This document shows positions 35,476 through 47,468 of a stretch of 64,000 nucleotides of DNA, piece after piece; within the stretch, counting starts at the first letter, position 1; the number at the start of each line of letters is the position of its first letter. The position numbers were made by a program, and so were the translations under genes. Source of the stretch: Absidia repens (Eukaryota > Mucoromycota > Mucoromycetes > Mucorales > Cunninghamellaceae); assembly GCA_002105175.1 (NCBI GenBank), contig MCGE01000052.1, positions 62,001 through 126,000 on the forward strand, in the 5' to 3' direction. Under the pieces are notes generated by a model. That model saw only the letters and a program-made list of their open reading frames with translations. It searched no databases and was not told where the DNA came from.

Positions 35476-35950
35476 CTTTCTTTTAATGCATTTTTCATAT
35501 CTACCCCATATATTTTGATACACTGTAGCTTTTATAGTTTTTCTTTTTTTTTTCTATTTTTTCGTTGGCAATAAACTTGACATATGATCATTGAAGTCCC
35601 CCCCCAAACAACCTTCATCGCAGCTGCAACAAAAAAAAAAAAAAAAAAAAAAAAGAGGGACAGATCACTGATAGTTCCTTACTATTGGACCCTGATCGTT
35701 ACCCGTATCCCATTTTTTTTTATCTCTCCCCTACCCGCTATCAATTTCAATCCAACAATGCCACACTAATCAACACTTCATTCCCACTTCAGGACCATCA
35801 TTTTGCAATACAATTGTAAGCTCCATTACGCCTGCGCAAAAGCGAAGGAATAACCAGTATTTTTTATTATAACTATTGGTACAATTTTTTTGGTGTTGTT
35901 GCTATTCTACAGTTTGTTTTTTTGATTTTGATTTTGATGATTTTCCTTTT
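35476..35950. other. Gene-free interval between convergent genes
   Basis: 3' flanks of Bmt2 and the large minus-strand gene. Contains a poly-C run near 35599-35605, poly-A at 35630-35654 and poly-T runs; nothing else seen. Confidence 0.5.
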
Positions 35951-38900
35951 CTACCAAGCCTTTGCACAATTTTCTGAAAGATGGTCAAGACTTCCACAGT
36001 AGCGGCATGAATCCTACATAGAATGAAATCTCGTGAATTTTTGACTAGGAAGAGAAAGCGCAATTATGGCTCTTACACTTTTTTTCTTTTTTTTTTTACC
36101 TTGCATTCGCTACTTGTATGATCCGATTCACCACAGTTGCTACATTTGATCACCGACTTTTTCTGCCATTGTTTCTTTCCAGGAGGTCTTTTTTGATAGC
36201 TGGTATTTCCACGATTGTAATGTTGATGATGAGGTTGTTGTGGATCACTGCCATCGGGTCGGATTTCTTGGCGATAATCAGCAAATAAATCCTGGTTGAT
36301 AAATGCGTTGGTGGTGGAAGATGCGGGAACGGTGACCCGATGTTGATGTTGTTGACGTTGCATGGTTTCAAATTCCTTGATTTTCGCTTCCAATGATAAA
36401 ATGTACACACGTGCTTCTTCCAAATCGGCTTGTTTTCGGGCATTGAAGAGTTCCAGCGTCTGTTCTTCACGTTCCTTAGCTAACGTCATCGTCATGGAGA
36501 GTGCCTGTTGCATTGACATCATGGATTGTTGCAATTGCTGATTTTCGGCGCGTAGCGAATTGACGATGTTGATCAGAGATTCCTGATTGAGATGATAAAG
36601 CTGGTTCATATTGGTGGCAGTGCTGGCGGCGGTTGTCATCGTTGGTGCGGATGATGTCATGCTGCCGAAGACTCCACCAAGTGCAGGAGGAGGTGCGACT
36701 GTTCCAGGGGGAGCTGATAACACTTGGTTGTGGCTGTTGTTGGTCATAGGTGCTTCCTGTGTATTGGCCATAATATCCTTGAGAGATACATTGACTTGCA
36801 GTTCTTCATTGGGAGTAATGGCACTCGTCTTTCCACCGGTAGTACTACTGGGGGTGTTATCCAGTCCTTGAGCCATGGTTGCCCAGTCGTTTGACCATCG
36901 TTCCTTTTTCTCCGGGGTGGTGGTGTTAGCGATAGCAGGCGATGCGTTCGCTTCTACTGGCTGACCCCATCCAGAGTTTGATGCTGATGTTGGAGAAGAA
37001 TTCCATGAATTTGCGAGCTGTGCTGGTGGCTGACCCCATCCTGAGTTCGATACTGGTGTTGAAGGAGTATTCCAGGGGTCAGTCGCTTGTGCTGGGGGCT
37101 GACCCCAACCCGAGTTGGTCGTTGGTGTGGAAGGTGTGTTCCATGAATCCAATGCTTGTGCTGGAGGCTGATCCAACGTTGCATTCGCTGTTGATGATGA
37201 GGGTGGTGACGGTTTCGAAGTAGCTACAGTTTGCCTCCATGTTGTTGATGATGGTGTTGATGATAGATTGGAAGTAACCGTCTGGCTCCATGTCGAGTTG
37301 GCTGAAGTGGATGTCGACGAAGTAGGAGGAGTATCCCGCGTACTTGGTTGTTCCGATTTCGATCCGATGGGTTGATCCCACGATGATACTTTTGGTGACG
37401 ATGCTGATCGGAAGGTATGTGTCTCGGTTGGTTGGCGCTGTTGTTCCTTAGAGGCAATCGTTTGACTCCATGTCATGGTTGTTGACGAAGACGTAGATGG
37501 TGGCGAATTCCACGAATCGGGTTGAGCTTCTTCGACGACGGGCGTATTGCTATCACTTGTTTGCTGGTGTCGTTTTCTAGAGAACGAATGCACCTAGTAT
37601 TATATAAATAGAAATCATAAGCCTACCTTTCAAACCCCATTATACTTGATCAATTTACCTTTTCCGTTTTGCCTCGAGTTTCTTTTTTCACAGGAGTGGG
37701 TGCTGGAGATGTTTTCGCAGTTGCAGTTGACTGGTGGAGTTTTGTAGCGTCGGGAAGAGGCCGTGCCTGGAACACAAAAAAAAAAGCAATGTGATTAATA
37801 CAAGTATAGCTTCGGACTTCTTTTATTTTCATTTGTTCTTACCATTTCTGCTTTGGTTTTCTTTTGATCGTGGTCAATTGTGGGTGAAGTAACTGATTTC
37901 AACCAATTTTGCTTGGCCAACCCAGGAGGAGCCGCCTGGATTTGTTTTTTTTAAAAAAAAAAGTCAGTATTTTTCTTTCCTAAACCATTGATCGTTTGCC
38001 ATATTCCCAATATTCCCAATTTACCTTTTCTGTTTTGGTATCAGGTTGCTTTTTGTCGGCAACAGGTGAGTTCGTGGCAGCCTTGGTGGATTTCACAGGC
38101 CGATTTTTGTCAGTAGCAGAGGAGTTGGTGGTAATTTTTGTGGTGGGTTTTGCCGGTTGGTTTTGCTTTGCTAAGCCAGGAGGAAGGGCCAACCCAGGAG
38201 GAAGAGGTGGTGGTAACTATCGAATTGAAATAAGACATGTTCAGCAAATATGACTACCATTCTCCATATTATTTCTAGCTTACCTTTTCCGACTTCATAT
38301 CCAACGTGTCTTTCTTAGGTGACGGAGCTGCCTTGGCCTCGATTGGTGTCTTCACCTTTGGACTTTCTTTCGTTGCATCAGTACGATATTGATCCTTGTT
38401 GGATAAAAAAAAATGATAATCATGATTAGTAAAACATAATCCAATTGGTTTTTTTCCAAAAAAAAAAAAAAAAAACGTCGTATACCTTTTGAGTCTTCTT
38501 TTCGTCTTGCTTTTTATCAATATCAGATGAGGATCCTGATGTCTTGGTTGGTGTATTGGTGGAAGTTGTCGTTGTGGTGGTGTTGTCCTTTGATGCCTCT
38601 TGTTGCTCGGCGGTAGCATTACCTGATGATGTCGACGATTTAGCCACCTTTTTCATTTTCTTGTTCTTGGAAGGGGATTTCCGGGTGCTAGGTGATGAGT
38701 CAGAAGATATCGCAGTCAAGACAGTAAGAAGGGGTGAGGTAGTACTGCTGGGTTCCATACTGGTAGAGTTCTTGTTCTTTCCACGAGCACCGCCGCCACC
38801 AATAGACTTGGTCAAGGAGATTTCACGTTGAATAGCTTCATTTTCCGATAATAAGCGCTTTGATTCGGCCATCACCAATATCTTGATCACGGTTGCCAAT

Positions 38901-40801
38901 TCATGTTGACCAGTAGCAATGCCAAAAGTAAACGCATGTCGCAGTTGAGCCCTTTTACCAATCAACTCTTGATGGTCACTGTCGAATTGCTTGCCACGTT
39001 CGTTGATAGCAATGGATTCCGCAATTTCGCCTTCCTGTAGCAATGTTTCCATCGTTCGAAGCACCACATTGTAGAAACTGGGAGCACCATCCAATATATC
39101 GGCTTTGGCTTTGCTGAAGGCATCGTTGAAGCTCATCTTGACCAAAGAGCAATTGAGCATGTACCGAAGACCTTGGCGCATGGATCCATAGCGTTGTTCT
39201 AGTTTCTTGATCTTTTTCCTGAATTCCTTGTGAGCAACTTTTTCCACTCTGCTGGCCACATTGGGAAGAGATTCCTTGAGGTAGATGTGTTTCAGTTGTT
39301 CAATGTCGGCTTTTTGTTCCTTGCATTTTTCGCTGGCGTAGTTTTTGAGGGTTTCGATGGCGAAATTGGTGACTGCTGCATGGCCTTCAAGCATCTTGGT
39401 GATATCGTGATCCTTGTAGAGTGCTGGGATACCTGCCATGGCTTGATCCAAATTGGAGGGGAGACTGCCTTTCAACATGCCGTCAAGATAATCAATATTG
39501 TGGCGGATTTTGTGTAATTCGTCGTCAAATGAAGTCAATGATGCTGAGGATTCTGTCTTCGCTTTGATGTTTTCTATTTTCTTTTTGTTGGCCACTAGCT
39601 GTTCCTTTGCTGTATTGACCTGTTCATTGATTGCATCCAAAAAGATCTTTGTCGCCCGGTACCGCCCTTCCAGTGTCTTTTCGGTTGCCTTCAATATAGT
39701 TTCCACGTTAGATTTGAATTGTAAAAGTCTGTCCACCATAGTTGAAGATACAAATGTCGTATAAAAATCTTCGGTTGCTTCCAAAAGTTGATCCATGTAG
39801 TTGATAAAGGTATTGTCGACCGTCGTCAGCATATCTTGGCCGCCATCCGATGCTTTCTTGGTTGTCTTTTTCTTGAATCCGGGAACCAAAGGGGTCCAAA
39901 ATTCCTGGAAAGGCACAATATCATACTTCTTCATAAAGTCATCCATGGCTCGTCCTAGGCCAGATCCAACCAGACCATCAAATTCACGATCCATGATATC
40001 AACTTTGGCCATAAAATCCATTAGAGCACCCCAACACCCTTTGAGTTTTTCTTCCAAAACGACCGTTTCTTCCTTGAGACATTTAGCCATACTTTCATTG
40101 ACGATCGCGCGTTCCACCTCCAGGTCATTGGGGGATGTACACCCTGAGAAATGTTCGACTTCGCAGCAAGGAGGGCGACGATTGGAAGCGGTTACATCCG
40201 TATGGGGTACCTTCTCCACGTGAGCCAAAAGTGCCAGTTGGTCGGGTGTGAGTGATATACCTTGTCGATCACAGGTCAATTGTTGAAGTAGCTCGTTGGT
40301 GCCATCGTCATCGTCGTCATCATCGTCACCGTCGTCGTTCTTGTCAATGGCATTGCTGAGGTCATACGTCGATAAAGCAGTATCGAATTCAAGAGGTAGA
40401 AGGTAACCAGGAAGAGCATGCGGACTTGGCATTGTCATCCATTCCATACAAGTCGCTGTGTAGGATTTCAAGGGCGAGGTGGTGGTGTCACTGTCGCGGT
40501 CAAATTTGCCCTCTGGGAATTTGGCTTTCCGTGGCGTATCAGGTCGATTGATGTGATTGATAGAAATTCGGAAGGCACCTGCTTTCACCATGAATTGATT
40601 GGGATCGATGGGCTTATCAGTTTGTTGTAGTTGTTGCTGTTTTCCCATGAGTTGTTTCTTGTAGACCAAAAGCGCCCAGTCACGGCAATAATGACAGCCC
40701 GCAGAGCCATCGCAAGGTCCCATACGACCAATTTCCTTCAAAATACTATTGTTGTCCAGACGAAGTACATCATCAGTATTCTTGGCTTTATTTTTCTTCA
40801 T
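35951..40801 (-). CDS. Large unrecognised protein: coiled-coil N-half, modular linker, two CCHC zinc knuckles
   Basis: Seven exons (40801-38486, 38394-38284, 38216-38025, 37935-37843, 37766-37659, 37593-36100, 36013-35951) give about 1458 residues. Exon 1 (772 codons) starts with a Cys-rich MGPCDGSAGCHYCRDW, has an acidic run of Asp, then long helical regions (for example KKIKKLEQRYGSMRQGLRYM). Exons 2-5 are short, all phase 0, and Lys/Pro/Ser-rich, mostly ending in a KSEK/KTEK-like motif; exons 3 and 4 share PPGLAKQN. Exon 6 has Trp-Gly-Gln-Pro repeats (NSGWGQPPAQ) and a coiled coil. Two CX2CX4HX4C knuckles close the protein: CSNCGESDHTSSEC and, in exon 7, CRYCGSLDHLSENC. I recognise no family. 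A split into two genes is possible, but all joins are in frame. Confidence 0.65.
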
Positions 40802-41770
40802 TGTGAAAAAGTAAAAATAAATATAACAAAAGAATTGAAGAAGTGTTGATTTGTTTTTTTTTGGGTTGTTTTTTTCCAGTCAATTTTTTAAACTGCCGAC
40901 TACGATTTTTTCCTCATGGACAGCTCGCCCTGTATAACCCAAAATACTAAAATGTCTCAACCACAGCACTAGTATGAGTAGTGCGCATATATGTGACCCT
41001 TATGATTGGTATTATATTTTCTAACATTTGGTAAAGAGCTATAGCTACACGAAGAAAAAAAAATCTTGTTAAGGCCAAGCAGTGACTAAAAAATTGCCCC
41101 TGAAATTACTATTTTTGGTGAAAACGAAGGTGAAATTTTCCTAAAATATGTAATGTTTGTTCTTTAAAGCCAATAATTTATCTATCATGAGCTACAATGG
41201 TACAGAACGTGGTAAACTAATATATTTTTGACGGGTAATGACAACTATATTCAGGTTTTCCACTTGCTGATAAGGGTTACATTACTCTATGTCCTGTACA
41301 GTACAGTACTTATACTGATCAACACTAGCTAATATCCAATATCCAATAGGGCTCTTCTAGGCTATGATGCAATCGATGTTACAAGGCTTATAAATTCGTG
41401 TTTTATTTTGATAGAAAAGCAACCATTGTCTATTCAGTAACCATATACAAAAAAAAAAACAATTTCAATTTGACAGAATATATGGTCAACTGTTTAGCCC
41501 AGCGTCAAATTTTGTTGGTAACTTTTGTTTCACTTTATATCATATGTATCCAAGTAAATTCTTCAATACAATACAATACAAGTGAAACAAACAATAGTGA
41601 TAATCTTGTTATACATATATATATATATATTTATATTTTATTAAAACAAAAAAGAGGATAATTACTAAGAAAAAAAAGGAGGAGGAGGGTAAATATAAAC
41701 TAATCTATAAATACTAATACTAATACTAATACTACACTAATACTGAGACTAAGACTAACTATACACCACT
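40802..41770. other. Gene-free interval
   Basis: Upstream of the large zinc-knuckle gene and downstream of the F-box gene. AT-rich, with poly-A runs, a TACTAATAC-like reiteration near 41707-41740 and (TA)n at 41613-41628. A short open frame at 41398-41661 is low-complexity and rejected. Confidence 0.5.
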
Positions 41771-43300
41771 TCACCACATGCTTGGACCTTCCAACAAGTC
41801 ACGGCGCTGTTCCATCACAATGGAAATCAAAGATGTGGAAGCCATTGGACGGTAAGATTTGATGGTTTCTTCTGTAATGTCAGCCCCATGGTCGTTTTTA
41901 TTGCCTTGATTGCCTTGGTTGTCGCCAGGTGAAAAAGACAAGTGCAAATAATCCGTTTGATAATAGTCACGCACCAATTTGAGATGTTTGACCTTTGGGA
42001 AAAGTGCCGCCAGATCATCAAGCATAGAAAGAGGCGTATGTTCGGGCAGGTTATGTATAACCAGACGATCCACACGGGAAGGCGAGCGTGGCAAGTAATG
42101 AGCTGGGGAATCACCAACGTCGACATTCACCAAGACATTGTTGACGGGTTGACGACGATGCACGGCAAGGAGGTGCTGGAGAACAGGCATGGAGAGTGAC
42201 AAATGCTGCAATTGCGGTGCACAAATAATGAGTTCGTACAAGGACTTGTGTGATTTTGTTGTTGTCGTTTGCTGTGCCAAAATATCATCATCATAACGAC
42301 ATTGCTGTTGTTGCTGTTGTTGTTGATGTGGTATGGTGGTGATATCCTGGTGTAATTGATCACAATACGCAATATCCAAGTATTTCCAAAAGCGGTGATC
42401 CAAGGTACGAAGGGTGGCCAATGAGATAGGTGTGTGTGCTAAACCCAACCATGACAAATGGACACAGTAGCGCGCCACCACATCCAAGCCAGCCGCCGAG
42501 ATATGCCTGCACTCACTGATATCCAATTCGGTCACATGAATAGTGCGGAATTTGGCCAATGCCACAAGCGCCTCGTCGGTCAAAGGGGTTCCTTTCAACG
42601 AGAGCGAGGAGAGCCGATCACAATGATGTGCCAGTTGACCAACGCCATGATTTACCTGGGTACCATCCAAGCGGATCAAACATAGTTGCGGTAAGGACAC
42701 GGCCAGTTGTACCAAGAGAGGATCCGACATGTGTTCGACGTGTGAGAGGTTGAGACTTGTCAGGTGGTCCCATCGCCAGGCAACACCTGTATGTGGAAGA
42801 GACGCTGCTGAAAAAAAAGTAGCCCGAGATAGATTCAGCGAAACTAACCCAGTGGTGTAAGTGATCAATGTGGTGAAAAAGTCTTTGGGTACACGTTCGT
42901 AAAGCGATTCTTCCATGGGTGTCAGAGAGAGTTCACGGATGGTTTGGCGAGTGACTTGGCGCATGTGCGGCAGAATTGAGAGGAACCGTTGGAATTTCAC
43001 CAGTGCATCGTACGTAGGATCTTTGTGGAAGGACGGTCGGTGCCAGACATGGTCGCGGACAAGATTATCCATAGCCCTGCACGTCAGTTGGAGTTGTTGT
43101 ATGGCTTCTCTTGTCAAATACCGTAGAATGAGTTTGAATCGTCGAGACAAACTGGCTTGTATGCGGATTTGTTCGTTGGTGTTGGCTGTGTTATTGAAGA
43201 GTGCTGTTGTGAAACGGTAATGATCGACCTGTGGTGAGAGAGGTGCGGTAGATCGTTGCTGGAACATGGTGGGTATAGCATTGGATGGAATCGATGTCAT
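41771..43300 (-). CDS. F-box-like leucine-rich repeat protein
   Basis: Single exon of 509 residues. An F-box-like helix (FKLILRYLTREAIQQLQLTC) lies near residues 56-75, followed by RNI-type leucine-rich repeats: LVSLNLSRATFF, LTSLNLSHVEHMSDPLLVQL, LCLIRLDGTQVNHGVGQL, LSSLSLKGTPLTDEALVAL, VTELDISECRHISAAGLDVV and LSWLGLAHTPISLATL. Such proteins usually recruit substrates to SCF ubiquitin ligases. A Gln run and a low-complexity insert sit near residue 330. The gene has no intron, unlike most neighbours. The F-box is weak, so membership in SCF is inferred. Confidence 0.75.
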   Translation of the reverse strand: MTSIPSNAIPTMFQQRSTAPLSPQVDHYRFTTALFNNTANTNEQIRIQASLSRRFKLILRYLTREAIQQLQLTCRAMDNLVRDHVWHRPSFHKDPTYDALVKFQRFLSILPHMRQVTRQTIRELSLTPMEESLYERVPKDFFTTLITYTTGLVSLNLSRATFFSAASLPHTGVAWRWDHLTSLNLSHVEHMSDPLLVQLAVSLPQLCLIRLDGTQVNHGVGQLAHHCDRLSSLSLKGTPLTDEALVALAKFRTIHVTELDISECRHISAAGLDVVARYCVHLSWLGLAHTPISLATLRTLDHRFWKYLDIAYCDQLHQDITTIPHQQQQQQQQCRYDDDILAQQTTTTKSHKSLYELIICAPQLQHLSLSMPVLQHLLAVHRRQPVNNVLVNVDVGDSPAHYLPRSPSRVDRLVIHNLPEHTPLSMLDDLAALFPKVKHLKLVRDYYQTDYLHLSFSPGDNQGNQGNKNDHGADITEETIKSYRPMASTSLISIVMEQRRDLLEGPSMW

Positions 43301-43642
43301 TCTAGAAAGATAATAAAAAAGAAGAAAGGGAAAAAAAAAGGCATGAGAATTTTATATTTCCCGTCATAAGGTCCGCCGCTTGCGCAGCCAAATCCAACCG
43401 TTCTTTGCCGTATAGAGAGCTGTACACTGTGCAACTAGACATAAACTATTCAACAAACTCCATAGTATTATTAAGGTAGCCATTTCCTTTCTTTCTTCTC
43501 TTTCTTCTAATACTATATATCAAAGATAATCATTTTCCACAGCACACTTTGCATTTCATGTAAATTGAAAACCCGCATTTGATGAGTTACTAATAGTAAT
43601 TTTATTGACAATATCTATAACTAACTATGTATCTAATAAACA
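43301..43642. other. Interval between F-box and transporter genes
   Basis: Upstream of the F-box gene, downstream of the transporter stop. Plain sequence with a pyrimidine-rich block near 43490-43510; no feature recognised. Confidence 0.4.
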
Positions 43643-45183
43643 TCAAGAGGACTTTTTTGCTGTATCCACAGTGGAAGATTGCATGCCAGCACGGGTATAA
43701 ACCAGAGTACCAAGAAGAACCAAAAGCACCCCACCTTGAGCACCCAAGCCAAAATCATTTTCGAAGTAGACAATGGAGATCAATAAAGAGGTGAATTTTC
43801 GAAGATTCAAAACAAGATTCAAAGTCAACGAAGTGCAAACTGCTGTCATACGATTAACACCAGCGATACAAATATATCTACCAGAAACAATAGAGAAAAA
43901 CCATGTATTATTACCGTGAGTCAGTTACCTCTTATTTTTTTTTTTTTTTTTTTTTTTTACTTACTGAGTCAACATATTCAAAAAGAGATATGCCCACAGT
44001 TTGGGTACAATTAATGTATTCAAAGTCTTGGTAAGGGCAGATGGTATCAGTTGGAAAAAGTGATCAAGAAAAGGTACTTGGTTGAAAACAGACATCAACG
44101 GTGCTGAGGAGGATTGATTGTAGAGTGTCACTTGGGATCGAATATCATTGAAAAACAATAAAAAAAATGGCAAGGCGAGAAAGTGCTATACGAAAAAAAG
44201 GGATTAGTATCGTACTTCCCCATCCCCTCAAGGAGATCTTTCATTTATTACTTACCGTATAAAATAAACCTTCCCTCCATTGTTTCCCATATTTCTTGTA
44301 CGTGACTTCTTGGAAAAGTCCCATACCTGCCGATAACACCATGGCAATGATTAATAAAGTGATACCCGTAATGAATTCAGTGGCACTTCCCGTATCATCC
44401 TAACAATAAAAAAAATGAATCGCTGTTTTATCAAAAAATGGAGGGGAGTTTTGTTACCTGAGAGGTTGAGGTTGCATTATCTAAAGTGGCCAAAATCACA
44501 CCTACCGTAACGCACAAAACACCGATGATTTGACCGGAAGAGTACCTACCAAAGAGATACACAATGAGCCCACCACCATCACCAACCTCTCCCTCCTCTT
44601 ATTATTATTGGCTTACCTTTTACCGAGAAAAAGAGCACCCAGGATCATATTGACAATCAAACCGCCGCTTCGAAAAATAATGTGTAACGGGACCGAGATA
44701 TGGTAGCCTAACGCCAGATTGTTGAGCACTGAGACTGAAAAGAATAAAACCACCAGGGCAAGCCAATTGCTGAGCGGAACCACGGTGGGTTTTAAGCAAG
44801 GTCCATACTTTCCCCACATAACATGGTGCCGCAGACCTTCAAATGAGACAAATAAAAATTGAGCAAAAGTCACCAAGTTGCCTATATATATATATATATA
44901 GAAGTAGGTGCCAAGTTAGTCAGTGTTGTCTCAAGTGTCATGTATGCACTGTACTTACCGCTTTTAGGCGCATCTCTGTTATACATGTAAAAAGTAAAGA
45001 ATGAGAAACGGATGGAAAGGGGATTAAGGTAGTAATTTTGTTTCAATCAACTTACGTGACCAGCACTTCTAGAGCAAAAACATTACTACAACATCCACCA
45101 AATATAAGAGACAAGATAATGGGGAGTTCAGGTGCCATGATTTGAGCAGCTGCGCTTAACATAGTTGAAGAGGACGAAGCCAT
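43643..45183 (-). CDS. YEA4/SLC35B4 homologue: UDP-N-acetylglucosamine transporter (Yea4/SLC35B4 type)
   Basis: Seven exons (45183-45056, 44975-44959, 44881-44617, 44545-44458, 44399-44256, 44185-43965, 43877-43643) give 365 residues with about ten hydrophobic helices. Family blocks: LIFGGCCSNVFALEVLV, GNLVTFAQFLFVSFEGL, NNLALGYHISVPLHIIFRSG, SGQIIGVLCVTVGVILAT, GMGLFQEVTYKKYGKQWREG and GVNRMTAVCTSLTLNLVLNL. The transporter exchanges UDP-GlcNAc for UMP and supplies chitin and glycan synthesis. The C-terminus KKSS fits the KKXX retrieval signal, pointing to the ER. Exon 2 is only 17 nt (44959-44975). Confidence 0.93.
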
Positions 45184-45585
45184 GAAAAAAAAAAGAAAGA
45201 AAAAAGCTAATCAATCTAATGTTTTTTGGAGAAAAAGACGAGGGGACATCCGGATAAGAGAAAGCGTTAAGAGTCGTGATCACCCACCCCCCTTTTTTCA
45301 TATCCCGTCGCCAGCACCCGGCTATAATTTTACCGAAAACCGCCCGCCAGCCCACACTGGTCGAAAGAGAACAAGGGAAATTCCTGGCGAAGATCATGTA
45401 ATCCCCAAGTGTGCCTATTGTTTGTTCCTGCAAAATAACACCCCCCCACTTTCCACCCGTGCTCTACCCTATTTCCTTGACCAATATATATACATATCAA
45501 CAATGACGTTCTGTTAAAAATGTACAGTACAGACTATGTTTTTTTTATTATATATTCTTCATCAAATAAACGATAAAGAGAGAAG

Positions 45586-45625
<40 letters not shown>

Positions 45626-45727
45626 GCGTGAGATTTTACGATATAAGTCTAAAGATAAATAACTATGTAAACTATAATGTGAAGTAGAGAGGGGAGAGAG
45701 AGGTCGCGATTTTTGTTGGTGTTATAT
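45184..45727. other. Gene-free interval with a (TG)n microsatellite
   Basis: Promoter side of the transporter and 3' side of Tim8. GC content is briefly higher at 45230-45470. The (TG)n tract is listed separately. Confidence 0.5.
45588..45623. repeat. (GT)n microsatellite, 18 units
   Basis: Uninterrupted GT dinucleotides over 36 bases, about 100 bases downstream of the Tim8 stop codon and within its 3' flank. Confidence 0.95.
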
Positions 45728-46213
45728 TTACATGCCAGAGCCACGCAAGTCTTCGAGACGCTTGACAATAAATAAACTGGTATCCAAGAAGCGTTCGACA
45801 CAGTTGGACAAACAGGCTTCTTCACTACGTTCCAATTTGTTGTTGACCTTGGAAATACACTTGTCCTATATAGTATAATATAACATAATATGATATTAAT
45901 TAATATCGTGTGTATCTCAAAAGCGTGTCCTTCCTTACCCAGCAGCTATCAGTCAAAGTGTGCACAGTTTGTTGGACGCGAGCCTTGGCATTTTCGGCTT
46001 CAAGGAACTAATAAATAGAAGAAACCATTTATGATCAGTACCATCCATTTTCTCTTTCCCAATCCCACAAACACATATTGTTTCTTGTTGGTTTTTGTCT
46101 ACACCTACCAACTTTCTCTCTCTTTCTCTCTCTCTCTTTGTCTTTTTTTTTTTTTTTACCTGAGCAAGTTCGCGTTGATCGTTTTCACTGAATTGAGGTT
46201 GTTGTTGAGACAT
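45728..46213 (-). CDS. TIM8 homologue: Tim8 small mitochondrial import chaperone
   Basis: Three exons (46213-46160, 46007-45939, 45865-45728) encode 86 residues, the usual size. Twin CX3C motifs are present: CWDKC and CLSNC, separated by ISKVNNKLERSEEA. The remainder (FLEAENAKARVQQTVHTLTD before, VERFLDTSLFIVKRL after) matches Tim8. With Tim13 it escorts Tim23-type precursors across the intermembrane space; the cysteines form disulfides via Mia40. The second intron cuts between Trp and Asp inside the first CX3C motif. Divergent from the thioesterase gene. Confidence 0.95.
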
Positions 46214-46586
46214 GATTGGTAGTGAAAGAGAAAAAAAAAAAGAGTCAATTTCTGTTCTATTTTTTTAAGTCTTACTTTTTTCTTCATTTCAACTCACCCT
46301 TTCCCTTAAGCCACAAGCCTTCCAGCGGTTTTTTCAATTCCCGCCCACTCTGGATCGTTTCAATTCACAAATCCAAAAAAAACGTCATACTAGTTTCCCT
46401 CCCCGCGCATTTCCAAATCGGGCCCGTCATGTCTTTGTCTGATCTATTTCCCCACCAAACCCTTTTCACATGCTGTAACGGTATATATTTCTCGCCCCAC
46501 CCCATTATATAACATATAAATACAACTCACTTCCCCGCATTTTCTCCATTCCTCCCCTTTTATTATTATTATTTTTTGGATTCACC

Positions 46587-47221
46587 ATGAAAATTGAACC
46601 TTCCATTGCTGAAAGATACCCCGACTTGGGTGATTATGCACGTTTATACGCTCGACGACAAGGCCAAGTTGAATTCTGGGAAGATTACATCTCGCCTTAC
46701 TTATCCATTACATTTGCAGAAGCTGATACCTTGATATGGGAATTTGATGTTCATGGTATTCATTGTAATCGGTAAGTCGGACGGTTGAAATCAGGGCCAA
46801 CGAAAGATTCGGGGATTCATCCGGCCGCCACCAACTCTTTTTTTTTCGATAGTCTTGGCAGTCTTCATGGAGGATGTGTAGCCACTTTGATTGACGTATG
46901 TAGCTCCTTTGCAACACTTGTTCATGAAGGTAAATGTTTCCGGAAAAAAGATATATAGAGTGGGTTTTGATCATGATGACTAAATGTGATTTTTCTTTTT
47001 TAGGTAAACATCGATGGGACATGATTGGCGTCTCCACAGATCTTGGAATTTCTTATATGCGTGGGGTGCCCTCTGGAAAAAAAATACGCTTGGAATGTAA
47101 AGTCCAACGACAAGGCAAAAGTTTGAGTTATATATATACTACGGTGTATGATGATGAAAATCACGTATGCTATACTGGATCACATACAAAGTACACTATC
47201 AAAACCAAATCCAATATGTAA
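46587..47221 (+). CDS. Hotdog-fold thioesterase (PaaI/ACOT13-like)
   Basis: Three exons (46587-46771, 46853-46929, 47004-47221) give 159 residues. The PaaI motif LGSLHGGCVATLIDVCSSFA includes the HGG loop and the helix that carries the catalytic acid position (Asp of LIDV). STDLGISYMRGVPSGKKI is the usual strand pair after it. Members hydrolyse medium- or long-chain acyl-CoA or aryl-CoA; the substrate here is unknown and no targeting peptide is evident. TATA-like sequences (TATATAACATATAAATA, near 46505-46521) lie about 70 bases upstream. Confidence 0.88.
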
Positions 47222-47468
47222 TCCAATCCCTACTATTCCTGCCCTTCTTTGTAATACAATAGAATAATGATCATATCAAATATCAAAATATGTATATAAA
47301 TATATATAAAATCCATTTTTTATTCTTAAATGTACATAATGACTAAACTAAAAGGAATAGAGAGAGAGAGAGTATGTGTATGAATATATATATATATATA
47401 TCTAAACTAAAAGAAGGAGAGACAATGAGAGATATGGAGGAAGGGAGAGAGAGAAGGAGAGAGGTGAT

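Noticed and set aside
38426..38485. Open-frame extension past the end of exon 1 of the large zinc-knuckle gene
   Set aside because: Reads through a clear GTATAC donor into a poly-T-encoded Phe run; splicing to 38394 continues the Lys-rich linker in frame.
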